From contig OY282560.1 in NCBI GenBank assembly GCA_958295665.1, positions 93,844,311 through 93,908,310 on the forward strand: a DNA stretch of 64,000 bases. Reading direction: 5' to 3'. This document shows positions 23,177 through 33,507 of this stretch, piece by piece. The translations under genes and the position numbers were made by a program. The notes under the pieces were generated by a model that worked only from the letters and a program-made list of their open reading frames with translations, was not told the origin of the DNA and ran no database searches. Source of the DNA: Tipula vernalis (taxonomy: Eukaryota; Arthropoda; Insecta; Diptera; Tipulidae). Each line of letters opens with the position of its first letter. Position 1 is the first letter of the stretch.

Positions 23177-23297
23177 TATTGTTCATTCGGCCGTCCTGAC
23201 GACACAATTGACGTCAATTGGCACGAAACAGCTTCATATTGAACGGCGCTTTAACTCCCATGTACGGTCTTGTCGTCAACATTGCTCCAGGAATGTC

Positions 23298-23880
23298 CTA
23301 AATACGATAACGTTCACCCTCTAAACATTCAGTTACTACATATGGTCCGCGGTATTTAGTCAACAACTTTTTATTAACACCGGCTTGATTTATTACGTTT
23401 TTTATTAAAACATAATCTCCGACTTTATATTTATATCCATCTATTCGTTTTCGATCGAAATACTTTTTATTTTGTGTTTGGGATTTTAGGGTATTATCGA
23501 CAATGTTTTTTCGAATATTTGTAAAATCACGTTGTTCAACATTCCGGCTATTTTGATTTATACCAAATAAAGCTATTGAAGGGGTATTTTGAATAGTACG
23601 GTTAAAGCTATTATTTATTATAAATTCGACATCACTCAATACGAGATCCCAACTCAATTTCTTTTCGGTATCACATAACTTTGCTAGTATAGGTAAAAGA
23701 GTGCGGTTGAAGCAATGCGAGTTTCTGTGATAATGTACATTCATGTACAAATAAAATATTCGAAGTTCGACTCAACGCATCGACATGCTTCATTTGATTA
23801 CTACTCCGGTGTATAATCTCGAAACTATAATTCGAAAAATTTAAAGCCCATCTGGCGCGATTCGACTATTCACATCTTTT
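23298..23880 (-). pseudogene. gypsy integrase C-terminus and end of RNase H
   Basis: On the minus strand, bases 23880-23750 encode 'DVNSRIARWALNFSNYSFEI' pieces and 'HVDALSR', the end of gypsy RNase H. The frame runs directly into 'LAKLCDTEKKLSWDLVLSD' and 'YKVGDYVLIKN', 'LLTKYRGPYVVTECLEG', the integrase C-terminal domain with its GPY/F module. The HHCC zinc finger and the first two catalytic acids are absent, which implies a deletion of roughly 700-800 bp by comparison with related elements. The RNase H N-terminal part lies at 27125-27700, beyond the inserted composite. Confidence 0.85.
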
Positions 23881-23999
23881 ACTTTCTTTTACTATAGTAA
23901 AATAAAGTATAGTATTCATGAAAATTTTGGACCTTGAGATTTTTAGAGATTTATTTGTTTTGAGGTCCCCTGAGTCCGAAAAAGTGGGTTTCGAAATGG

Positions 24000-24134
24000 T
24001 GTCTGTCTGTCTGTCTGTCAGTCTGTCAGTCTGTCAGTCTGTCAGTCTGTCAGTCTGTCAGTCTGTCAGTCTGTCAGTCTGTCAGTCTGTCAGTCTGTCA
24101 GTCTGTCAGTCTGTCAGTCTGTCAGTCTGTCTGT
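24000..24134 (+). repeat. GTCTGTCA microsatellite, unit 1
   Basis: A nearly perfect run of GTCTGTCA-type units inside the left terminal direct repeat. It makes a cysteine/serine/valine repeat open frame (23918-24292) that is not a gene. Confidence 0.95.
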
Positions 24135-24478
24135 GTCCTCTCTACAGCCCATATGGTTTAATCAATCGAACTGAAACTTTAGATTTAAGCTTTTTTGATA
24201 AATTGGGAGGTCCCAGTGAATTTTACTCCAAATCGGCTAACCGGAAGTGGCCACACCCTTGGTCCAGAAAATTTGTTTTGCAAATATCTTAAAAAGTAAA
24301 AGGTTTACAAAAAACAACTGAATACAAAATGTTTCCAAAAATTAAAAACAAATAAAAATAAAAAATTAAAAAAAAAAAATTAAAAATTTAAAAATTAAAA
24401 AAAAAATTAAGAAAAACAATAAAATTTCTCAAAATTCTCTGTTCGTAAAAGAAAGTCGTGTGTTGGCCACACCTCAAT

Positions 24479-26559
24479 TTTAACTAGGTAATTAAGGGAC
24501 CTATTCCATGTGCTAGAGAAATCTTTATCATCATGGTTGAGTGCGATTTCCAAAAAATAATTTTGCAGAACTTTTACTAAACGAACGATCCGTATGGATT
24601 GGGGGTTTTTAACTAGGTATTTGAGGGACCTATTCCATGTGCTAGCCAAACCTTTGTCATCATTGTTGGCAATGGCCGATATTGGCCCTTGGGAGTTGAG
24701 TGCGATTTTCAAAAAATAATTTTGCAGAACTTTACTAGGTATTTGAGGGACCTATTCTATGTACTAGCCAAACCTTTGTCATCATTTTTGGCAATGGCCG
24801 ATATTAGCCCTTGGGAGTCGAGTGCGATTTCCAAAAAATAATTTTGCAGAAATTTTACTAAACGCACGATTCGTATGGATTAGGGTTTTCTAACTAGGTA
24901 ATTAAGGGACCTATTCCATGTGCTGGCCAAACCTTTGTCATCATTATATTGACCCTTGGGAGTTGAGTGCGATTTCCAAAAAATAATTTTGCAGAACTTT
25001 TACTAAACGAACGATTCGTATGGATTAGGGTTTTTTAACTAGGTATTTGAGGGACCTATTCCATTTGCTAGCGAAACCTTTCTCATCATAGTTGGCAATG
25101 GCCGATATTGGCCATTGGGAGTTGAGTGCGATTTCCAAAAAATAATTTTGCAGAACTTTTACTAAACGAACGATCCGTATGGATTAAGGTTTTCTAACTA
25201 GGTAATTGAGCAACCTGTTCTATGTGCTAGCCAAACCTTTGTCATCATTGTTGGCAATGGCCGATATTGGCCCTTGGGTGTTGCGTGCGATTTCCAAAAA
25301 ATTATTTCGTAGAACTTTTACTAAACGAAGGATCCGTATGGATTAGGGTTTTCTAACTAGTTAATTAAGGAACCTATTCCATGTGCTAGCGAAACCTTTG
25401 TCATAATTGTTGGCAATGGCCGATATTGGCCCTTGGGAGTTGAGTGCGATTTTCAAAATATAATTTTGCAGAACTTTTACTAAACGAACGATTCGTATGG
25501 ATTAGGGTTTTCTAACTAGGTAATTAAGGAACCTATTTCGTGTGCTAGCGAAACCTTTGTCATCATTGTTGGCAATGGCCGATATTGGCCCTTGGGATTT
25601 GTGTGCGATTTCCAAAAAATAATTTTGCAGAACTATTACTAAACGAACGATCCGTATGGATTAGGGTTTTCTAACTAGGTAATTGAGCAACCTGTTCTAT
25701 GTGCTAGCCAAACCTCTGTCATCATTGTTGGCAATGGCCGATATTGGCCCTTGGGGGTTGCGTGCGATTTATTTATTTATTTATTTACTAACCAACAGCA
25801 TGTATATGCAAAAATGGCTTACATAATTAAAAAACATTATAAAAAGTTAAAATTGTATACAATAAAAGCATAAAAGATATAACGACATCAATAGATCAAA
25901 CAATTAACAACAAAACAAAAAGACATTTAAAACAAAATCTTAGCGATTCGTTTTTTAAATTCATCCCTGGAAATATTGAAATCGAAACAATCTGCTACGG
26001 CGTTGAGATCTCGTTGAATGCGCACTATAGGGCCATGGAAGCTGTAGTTGCTACTTGCAGTCGGAATATGAAGAAGTTCCCGGGGGCGTAAGTTGCGTTG
26101 AGGAGCATAAATATTAAAACATGAAAGAATGTCAGAACAGTCTATTTTACCACAAATGATGTCACGCGCAAATGTGGCACTTGCGCATGTACGTCTAGCA
26201 CTTAGAGATTGGAGATCCAGAAAACGGCATCGGTCTACATATGGTGATAGTCTGAAATTATTGTTCCGCTCGAAAGACGGTAATTTTCTGAGAACAAATA
26301 CCAAAAACTGTTTCTGAATACTTCCAATTCTGATTGAAATGACAAAAAATAATTTCGTAGAACTTTTACTAAACGAAGGATCCGTATGGATTAGGGTTTT
26401 CTAACTAGGTAATTAAGGAACCTATTCCATGTGCTAGCGAAACCTTTGTCATCATTGTTGGCAATGGCCGATATTGGCCCTAGGATTTGGGTGCGATTTC
26501 CAAAAAATAATTTTGCAGAACTTTTACTAAACGAACGATTCGTATCGATTAGGGTTTTT
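24479..26559 (+). repeat. Tandem array, ~157-bp unit (shorter early units), about ten copies
   Basis: The phrase 'aactaggta' recurs at about 24482, 24608, 24735, 24892, 25037, 25197, 25357, 25515, 25673 and 26401. Full units carry 'gcgatttccaaaaaataattttgcag', 'cgtatggattagggtttt' and 'ggcaatggccgatattggccc' (quoted in part). The first units lack the last block, which explains shorter spacing. Copies differ from one another by a few percent. The array is interrupted by the LINE fragment at 25768-26342. Confidence 0.95.
25768..26342 (-). pseudogene. 5'-truncated LINE, RT C-terminal end, inserted in the satellite
   Basis: The minus-strand frame 25927-26304 reads 'PSFERNNNFRLSPYVDR', 'LDLQSLSARRTCASATF', 'IICGKIDCSDILSCF' and ends near 'FDFNISRDEFKKRI', the familiar C-terminal tail of jockey/I/R1-group non-LTR polyproteins. 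After its stop, about 150 bases of 3' UTR end in a TAAA-type tail (plus strand ATTT repeats at 25768-25787). The insertion breaks a satellite unit at its 'gtgcgattt' phrase. Truncation at the 5' end is normal for target-primed reverse transcription. Confidence 0.85.
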
Positions 26560-26680
26560 TATTTTCTTTTACTCTCGTAAAATAAAGTATAGTATTCATG
26601 AAAATTTTGGACCTTGAGATTTCTACAGATTTATTTGTTTTGAGGTCCCCTGAGTCCAAAAAAGTGGGTTTCGGAATGGT

Positions 26681-26827
26681 GTCTGTCTGTCTGTCAGTCT
26701 GTCAGTCTTTCAGTCTGTCAATCTGTCAGTCTGTCAGTCTGTCAGTCTGTTAGTCTGTCAGTCTGTCAGTCTGTTAGTCTGTCAGTCTGTCAGTCTGTCA
26801 GTCTGTTAGTCTGTCAGTCTGTCTGTG
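26681..26827 (+). repeat. GTCTGTCA microsatellite, unit 2
   Basis: The counterpart of 24000-24134 in the right direct repeat, with more substitutions (TTAG and TTTC variants), so it is independently diverged. Confidence 0.95.
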
Positions 26828-27125
26828 TCCTCTCTACAGCCCATATGGTTTAATTAATCGAACTGGAACTTCCAATTTAAGCTTTTTTGATAAATTGGGA
26901 GGTCCCAGTGAATTTTACTCCAAATCGGCTAACCGGAAGTGGCCACTCCTTTGGTCCAGAAAATTTGTATTGCAAATATCTTAAAAAGTATAAGGTTTAC
27001 AAAATACTAATTAATACAAAATGTTTCCAAAAATTAAAAACAAATAAAAATAAAAAATTAAAAAAAAAAAAATTCAAAATTCTCTGTTCGTAAAAGAAAG
27101 TCGTGTGTTGGCCACACCTCCATTT

Positions 27126-28526
27126 TTTTTTTTGTAACGTCTGTTGCAGTGCATTACAATCGGTAATTATTTTAAATTGTATACCGTGGAGATATACGTG
27201 AAATCGTTGAAGGGCGTAAAATACTGCTAGTGTTTCCAGCTCAAATGAGTGATATTTCCGCTCGCTTTCGTTTGCGCGCTTGCTATAGTACATTCCCGGA
27301 TGGAAACAGCCATCTTTTGCTTGCTTTTGAACCAATATAGCGCCGAAGCCCTTTGGGCTTGCGTCAGTATATAGTTCCGTTTCATAATTCGGGTTATACA
27401 GACATAAAACTGGTGTTGAAACTAATTTATGTTTCAACGAATTGAAAGCAGAAATTTCATTTACCTCAAAATTAAAAACAGCGTCCTTACGAAGTAGGTC
27501 ATATAAAGGTTTAGCTATAATTGCAAAACTTCGAATGAATTTACGGGAAAAACTGGCAAGGCCTATAAAACGATTTAGCTCATGCACATTAATCGGTGCA
27601 GGAAAATCATTTATGGCTTCTTTATGCCGGAGAGACGGTTTAATTCCGTCATGGGAAATTTCATACCCTAAAAACTCTAACCTAGATTTTAGAAAATATG
27701 ATTTGGAACATTCATTTCCAAACAATTATTATGCATTAAACTCAAGACTTGATTTAAAACAGTGTAGTGATCTTCTACTGTTACAGTAGCGATCATAATA
27801 TCATCAATATATATTATAATAGAACCTTATAATATGCCTTTGGAAAACCGCAGGTGAATTACTTAAACCGAAAGGAGATTTTACAAATTCAAACTGTCCG
27901 TCTTGAGTGATAAATGACGTATATTTTATCGAATCGGCATGGATCGGAATATGGAAAAATCCATTCTTTAAATCAATTAAAGAAAATACTCTCTTTCCTT
28001 GTAGTTTGTCTAAGCAATCTTCTATTATAGGAAGCGGAAATCGATCTTTCAACGTTACTTTATTTAACGTGCGGTAGTCAACACAAAGTCGGTGTGTTTT
28101 ATTATGTTTCGGAACCAGCACAACACGACTAGCATAATCGCTATTACTTGGTCGTATTATATTTTTAAACAAAAGATCATTAACTATATCCCTCACTACA
28201 TTCCGATCATAATACGAAAATCTTCTCGGATCTGAGTAAATTGGATTTTGATTTGTAAGATCTATCTTCATTTCACTTTTTAAGTCGGGTTCGGACTTCA
28301 CTGGTCTATACACAAACTCATCCAAAAGTTTGGTAGTTTTGAATTTAATTTCATAATCCCGAGATATATTATAGTCGAAATATGGACCAATGTTATAGTT
28401 ACCCTCGGTTTTGATATCGTCATCATTGTAATTGATACTCAGTATCTCATTGAATAGACTCACTCGATCGATTTCGTTGAATGCTTCAGATGGTTCGACC
28501 GTCACTGGATTTTCGCCGTCGTTCAA
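27126..28526 (-). pseudogene. gypsy reverse transcriptase and RNase H N-terminal part
   Basis: On the minus strand the frame 27804-28526 carries 'PSNSDYASRVVLVPKH', 'HRLCVDYRTLNKVT', 'FSLIDLKNGFFHIPI' (motif A Asp) and 'VKSPFGLSNSPAVFQRHI'. A frameshift at about 27810-27830 precedes 'IIYIDDIMIA', the catalytic YxDD. The frame 27725-27125 then gives the thumb and connection ('LEFLGYEISHDGIKPS', 'FIGLASFSRKFI') and RNase H ('ELYTDASPKGFGAILVQK', 'YHSFELETLAVFYAL', 'FKIITDCNALQQTL'), ending where the composite insertion starts. RT copies element RNA to DNA. All main catalytic residues are visible, so the frameshift and insertions are the disabling lesions. Confidence 0.92.
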
Positions 28527-28935
28527 CTGAAAGCTGAAAGCTGAATTTTAACGGTTGGACTTTTTAAAAACTCGCGGCCAATAATGCAATCGTAAATGAC
28601 TGTGTCATCCGGAACGACGTGAAATCTAACAGAATAAAAATTCGAATTAATTTTACAATTTGAGTTATAAATGTATAAAATGTTTAATCTTGAATTATTT
28701 ACACCATAAAATGATGTTCCGATACACTTATCTAATTTAATATTTTTCGGTAGAAATCGTAATGGTAAAATATTTATTGGACTTCCTGTGTCCACTACAG
28801 CTTGTACCTCTTTGGATTCGCCGTCAACATTTATTAGAATTTCCATTGTGACTTCACCTCTAATTAAACCAATTGGAGACTCCGGTGGTACCTTATTCCT
28901 TTTAATTTTGATGTAACAATTTTCTTCTATGTGTC
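28523..28935 (-). pseudogene. gypsy aspartic protease
   Basis: The frame 28523-28846 encodes a retropepsin-like domain: 'VQAVVDTGSPINILPL' holds the catalytic DTG motif and 'IYDCIIGREFLK' is the C-terminal ILG-like flap partner. It overlaps the RT frame start by four bases. Upstream, 28930-28850 is spacer linking to the gag zinc knuckle. The enzyme processes the polyprotein. Confidence 0.88.
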
Positions 28936-29998
28936 CGGATCGGATATTTTATATAAATGTACATCTTGCTCAACGTTGTGGTTCAGGACAATTAATTGAT
29001 TGATGTCCCGGTTTGAAACAATTGTAACACTTATTACTCTTATTATTATTATTACTAATTTTTATTTCGGTGGTGGGTTTAGATGCCGGCGATTCAACCT
29101 TACGGTACTGTGATGGTCTGAAGTTATCTTTGTCAAATCTAACATTTCTTCTAAACTGTTAGACCGGTTAGCCAACAAAATATGGGGCGCATTTCAGCAT
29201 CTTTAATGCCGTTGATTATATATTTTTGCATAGCAGACATACTAAAATTTCCTCGTTTAACCTTTGCAACTAAGTCATAAAAATAATTCACATAAGATTC
29301 CTCTTTTTTGTTAAAATGGGTTGATAACTGCATGTGGATATCGGTTTCATCTATTTCCGATGGAAATAATTTATTCAAATAAAATTTCAAATCGGGCCAA
29401 CTTTCTATTTAATGGTGATACATAAACAACGCATTTTTAGCGGCACGTTTCAGTTTAGTTTTCGCTATGTAGTATTTGTGTTGATCTTCCCAGTTATATA
29501 AATCTTCGCTGCTGATTCGATTTCTGATAACCATGCTTTAGCAGACGTCTTTGTATTTTCTCCGGTAAAATCCGGTATCACGCTGTTATAGTCGACTGAG
29601 TTTATTATAACGTGTTTTGTACTCATAAAAGGTTACATAATTGGCTGTTGATAATTTTGGTCTTGGGCATTCACTGGTAACCGACGTTGAGCTCCTGCTG
29701 ACAAATTCGGATGCAACTCACATTGACGCCGATAATCCCCATCTTCCGATGATTTCGGCAATAGATGGAAATTTTTCGGTTGTTGCATGTTTTGGTTATA
29801 AAGTTGATTCGCTGTAAACCTTGTTACATGATTATTCGGCACATCAACGGAAATTTCGTAGAAATTAGACGGCACTGATATCTTCGATATGTCCGACGCA
29901 GACGACATTTTCTGCACACGTCGGTACATAATTACTGTAAGTTCCCGTTCAATGTTTTCTGTCTCACATTGGAGCCTGTTTATTTCCTCGGATAACAT
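28936..29998 (-). pseudogene. gypsy gag with CCHC zinc knuckle, broken
   Basis: The first 121 codons (29998-29633) are a polar, glutamine-rich N-terminus with no known domain. After a stop, about 29620-29400 reads 'DYNSVIPDFTGENTKTS' and similar pieces of the capsid start, then the frame 29390-29151 ('LSTHFNKKEESYVNYFYDL') resembles the capsid C-terminal domain. A CCHC knuckle 'CYNCFKPGHQSINC' lies at about 28990-29035. Frame changes separate these pieces. Gag builds the particle; the knuckle binds RNA. Confidence 0.8.
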
Positions 29999-30233
29999 TT
30001 TGAAGGTACAATTTTTTTTTTTTTTTTTTTTTTTTTGTTTACTATTTTAACGGAAATCAATAACTTGTCGTTGTATTGATTTAATAGTTTCGGAAATCAA
30101 TTATGTACAACATGCGGTATGTCAAATTTCATAACCTCAAAAACCACAAAATATGTAAAAAATGTATAAAAATATTATAATTTTTTATTAAAATAATATA
30201 ATTTTTGAGTTATGCCACTTCTAAATTGTAGAG

Positions 30234-30423
30234 AACGTAATTTTATCGGATAAAAACAGTTACGATGATCTTTATTTATTTCAATTTTATTTAAAAAAAA
30301 CTTAGATGCTTCTTATTCAACTAAAAACTCAATTACAACTACTCTCTTAAAAATATAGTGTTGCCACTACTACGAAAATTATAAAGATTGAACAGCGACA
30401 TCTAACGAAATAACAAAATTCAA

Positions 30424-30491
<68 letters not shown>

Positions 30492-30511
30492 GTTACTTTT
30501 CTACAAACTAC
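30234..30511 (-). repeat. 5' LTR of the gypsy element, with expanded TA microsatellite
   Basis: Matches the 3' LTR apart from scattered changes and a (TA)n run at about 30426-30491, about 65 bases long against about 20-30 in the other LTR. The extra length of this LTR (278 against 251) is due to that run. On the minus strand this is the transcription start side of the element. Confidence 0.9.
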
Positions 30512-30544
30512 AAATTAAAAATGTTGGTGGTTTGGCGTCTATTG

Positions 30545-31259
30545 GAGGGGGGGGGGGGGGACCAAAGTTGAATAGATTAATCTACCAGCTCCGTAACCTT
30601 CCAGTAGGGAGCGCATCACGAGAGCTGTTCTGGCCATGTAGTAGTCAGCTGCGTGATGGGCACAATTTTGTAAGGGATAACCTGTTCACAATTCGCAAGT
30701 GTACGTGCTGTCTCCTCGTGGCAACCACTGGTAACTAAGGCCAGTTGGCACATTTTTGACCATTTGGCACAGGCTAAAGTACGGCGCTAAAGGAGAAAAC
30801 TGATAGGTTATTCAGTCCAAAGGGATGAATGGCTGATAGGTTAATCAGTCCAAAGTATGCGGACTCTGGATACCAGGCACCCTCCAGTTTTATTTAGCCT
30901 TCATGTAGTAAAGCTGCGTGACCTACAGGTGATTTGCAATTCCCAGCAACTCGTAAGAGTAAAATCAAGCGGAAGACGGGGCAGGGGTAGGAATATACGG
31001 GAGTGGGATAGCCCTCTCGAAGTCCTTGGGTTCCAATGCTACCGTCTTTCTAGCGAAACTACATGCTGTAGTAAACATCTAGGAGGAAGAGCAATACGCC
31101 CAGATAGTATGTATCACGTACCGGCTGGCATTATCGAGTTCAGTAAGAACCTTAATATTGACTGGATGGATAATAAAGCAGTGTCCCGCGCAATAGATCT
31201 TTTAGGTCGCAGACGAGGTGGCTTATCGCCCACATGGGTTCTTCAATAATAATAATAAT
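30545..31259 (+). pseudogene. LINE 3' fragment with RNase H domain, (AAT)n tail
   Basis: This block is clearly richer in G+C than its surroundings. One plus frame at about 30975-31085 reads 'GAGVGIYGSGIALSKSLG' and 'NATVFLAKLHAVV', the start of the RNase H domain that some non-LTR retrotransposons (I, LOA, R1-group relatives) carry after RT. The sequence ends in an (AAT)n run (31246-31258), a usual LINE tail. Other frames show only short pieces. It starts just outside the gypsy 5' LTR. The clade is uncertain. Confidence 0.55.
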
Positions 31260-31262
31260 CGC

Positions 31263-32470
31263 TATGCCAACTGATTTGCCAAATGCTCTTGTTCCTGTTG
31301 CCTCTTTGAAAGAAAGTCGAACGATATATCGTGCATTCTTATATCGCGTTCCTTGATGGGTTTCACAGGAATCTTCTTCGGCCGAGTATTTGTTGATCCG
31401 ATATCAATTCTTCCACCTCCCAGGACCGTTCCAGTATGCTAAGTTCAGCCTCGTTGTTCGTGATACTAGTGTGAAAACCTGATATACATGAATTTTGTGG
31501 AGGATGATTGTATTTACCTACAATCAGATCCACCTTTCTTAAACCAATGTCCATTACCAGTAAAGCGAGCATGTTTTCGAGGAATTCCGATTCTTTGAAC
31601 GCATCTTTCAATGATGAAGGTGGTCTGCGATCCAGAATCGCGTGGGGCTCGATTTTGAATAAGACGATGTACAGTAATATTTCGTGCAGATTCGCGGAAT
31701 TAGATGAACTGGCGGAATAAATACGATTTTCAATGTTTCGGAAATGTGATTGTAAATTTATATTTTACAACAAGAACCGTTGCATTTGATTTATTTTCTG
31801 TGCTGATTTCATTTTTAGCTGAATCAAAATTATTGTTGATTGAAGAATGGTTTCCCACGGATAATCGAGGAGGTTGCAATGTATTTGTACCAAGTGCATT
31901 GATAATATTAGATGTTTTGGATTCGTTGCTCCGTGCCTTTACAGTGAATAAGTGTGTGATGCTTTTTATGGCAAATAAAACATCTCTCGCTGCAGATAAT
32001 TAATACATAGCTTATTGTCTTCTAAAAATGGTATTTGTTTTGTAGTTCTTAGTCGTTTGAAATTAAAGGCCTGATAGAGTAAATGATCCTTTTTGCAAAT
32101 TGAGCATTTAACGCGATCCACGGAAACGCTGTATGATTTTGATTCTGTTATGAGTTGAACTCCAGAGCATCATATTTATCGGTCAAAAAATCCAGCAATT
32201 GGTTGATATTGACAACGTCGATATCATTTACATATACTGTCAACAAATCTAGTTTCTTTACGATAATACTTCCATACGGTTCCTAAAGTACCTAAGCCTC
32301 TTAGCACTTAGTCGGAATCTTAATAGGTGGGCATTGCTTCATTGCTGGTTGTCCTAGGAATAGTTGGAATAAATCCTTCACGATCGACCTTTTCTTGTCG
32401 TATCGCTTCTGCAATTTTTCCCGTGCCTGTTCAACCACATAGAATCGATGAACTATGGACAGAAGTCCGG
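31263..32470 (-). pseudogene. BEL/Pao gag C-terminus and protease relic, minus strand
   Basis: Reading the minus strand from 32460: 'EKLQKRYDKKRSIVKDLF' (DUF1759 Gag core), then 'CHKKHHTLIH' at about 31960-31990 (Gag zinc-knuckle end), then in changing frames 'DSGSQTTFI'-like and 'RIGIPRKHARF' pieces at about 31560-31640, the DUF1758 protease with DSGSQ. Decay is heavy. A deletion lies between the Gag core and the knuckle. This is a third BEL/Pao relic in the window, separate from those at 4.2-8 kb and 17.2-20.7 kb. Confidence 0.7.
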
Positions 32471-33507
32471 CGTACACAGTAGGGGGCCACAGTAGACTTA
32501 TTTGAGTGTAACTGTTTTTTTTTTCTATTAAATCAACAATTCTTTTGTTTGTGTCAATTCTGTTTTTATTAGCTCAGCCATAATAAATACAAAAAAAAAA
32601 AAATAAAAAAATCTCACTCTCGGCAACATGGAGTTTCTGCGAAAATCCGATTAAATATTTAATTTTCCAGAAACATACCAACAATGTATTATGCATTTAC
32701 ATAAATTAGCATTTTTTTTTTTTGGAATTGGGCCATAGCCAGAGATAAACAGCTTTGTCAATAATAATTTTCAAATTCGACATCATTTTTGTACGTTTTG
32801 TACTTTTTGTTGAATTTTTAATGTTCGATTAAATTTTAATTTTTTTGTTTTTTTTGTTAATTGCTTTTCGTTGCGGTAATATAACTTTTCATTATTATTC
32901 GATTTGTAATTACGCAATTAATTTAATTTTTTATCATATTATTAATTGTGGTATTTTGGTTTTATGCGATTTTTTTTTTTACTTAATTATAGAATCTTAT
33001 TATAGGAACAGCTGTGATTTTTTGTGCTATTCAAAATAATATTCAACTCTAATGGTGGTTGATTGCTACTTAGCCGAGAAAGAAGTTTCAAGTTTTTTTT
33101 TTGGAACAAAAGGATGGTTTTGATGAAGACCTTAGAACAGGATTTTGATCTGATATGTGGGGAAAATTAAAAAGGGCTGAAGCCACGGGAAAATTTCTAA
33201 CGTTTGGTTCAGAATACAATTACCGAGTCTTCCGCTAGTTTCCGCAGGGGCTTAAATGCTAAATTTCAAATGTTGCAGGGAAATTGTATGTAGACACTCT
33301 GAGAAGAATTGGTAATTATTTTTTCGCCTTGTTTCACTTTCTTTCATTAAGAGTTTTTCAAACATAACTCAAGGATTTATCCCTTAATGTATTAAACCTT
33401 TTCAAAAAATCAAATTTTAATATTTGATTAATCATTATAATTTACATATTTTAGAGCTAAATCAATTTGATTCCACTTTAGAGCTTAAATCATCGGAATT
33501 TTTAAAA
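32471..33507. other. AT-rich stretch, nothing recognised
   Basis: Contains homopolymer A and T tracts but no gene or repeat I can support. Confidence 0.5.

Larger units (their letters stand above)
23881..27125. mobile_element. Composite insertion: two GTCY-containing direct repeats flanking a ~157-bp satellite
   Basis: Unit 1 (23881-24478) and unit 2 (about 26560-27125) are colinear copies. Both run 'actttcttttact', an AT-rich start, 'ttttgaggtcccctgagtcc', a GTCTGTCAG-type microsatellite, 'cccatatggtttaat', 'gtggccac', an A-rich tract and 'tggccacacctc'. Between them lies a tandem array of a ~157-bp unit. The whole block splits the gypsy RNase H gene inside a short A/T run, so it inserted there as one piece or grew in place. 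The layout (conserved blocks around a GTCY microsatellite plus ~150-bp central tandem repeats) resembles the Helitron-related DINE-1/DINE-TR elements of Drosophila; that assignment is an inference. Confidence 0.8.
22926..30511 (-). mobile_element. Ty3/gypsy retrotransposon with both LTRs, minus strand
   Basis: Two direct LTR copies (22926-23176 and 30234-30511) bound a minus-strand series of gag, protease, RT, RNase H and integrase fragments in the correct order. Without the 3.25-kb insertion at 23881-27125 the element would be about 4.3 kb, so parts are missing, notably most of the integrase core. Frameshifts occur in gag and near the RT catalytic motif. No env-like gene is seen between integrase and the 3' LTR. 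Target duplications are not clear because the flanks are A/T-only. Confidence 0.9.

Noticed and set aside
23918..24292. Cys/Ser/Val-repeat open frame
   Set aside because: Produced by the GTCTGTCA microsatellite in the composite element.
24479..26559. CRISPR-like array
   Set aside because: Repeats are contiguous ~157-bp units with no unique spacers, in a eukaryotic transposon setting.
30010..30036. Poly(T) run as a poly(A) tail of a minus-strand retrocopy
   Set aside because: It lies inside the gypsy element just upstream of gag, where no retrocopy body is found; a simple homopolymer is sufficient.
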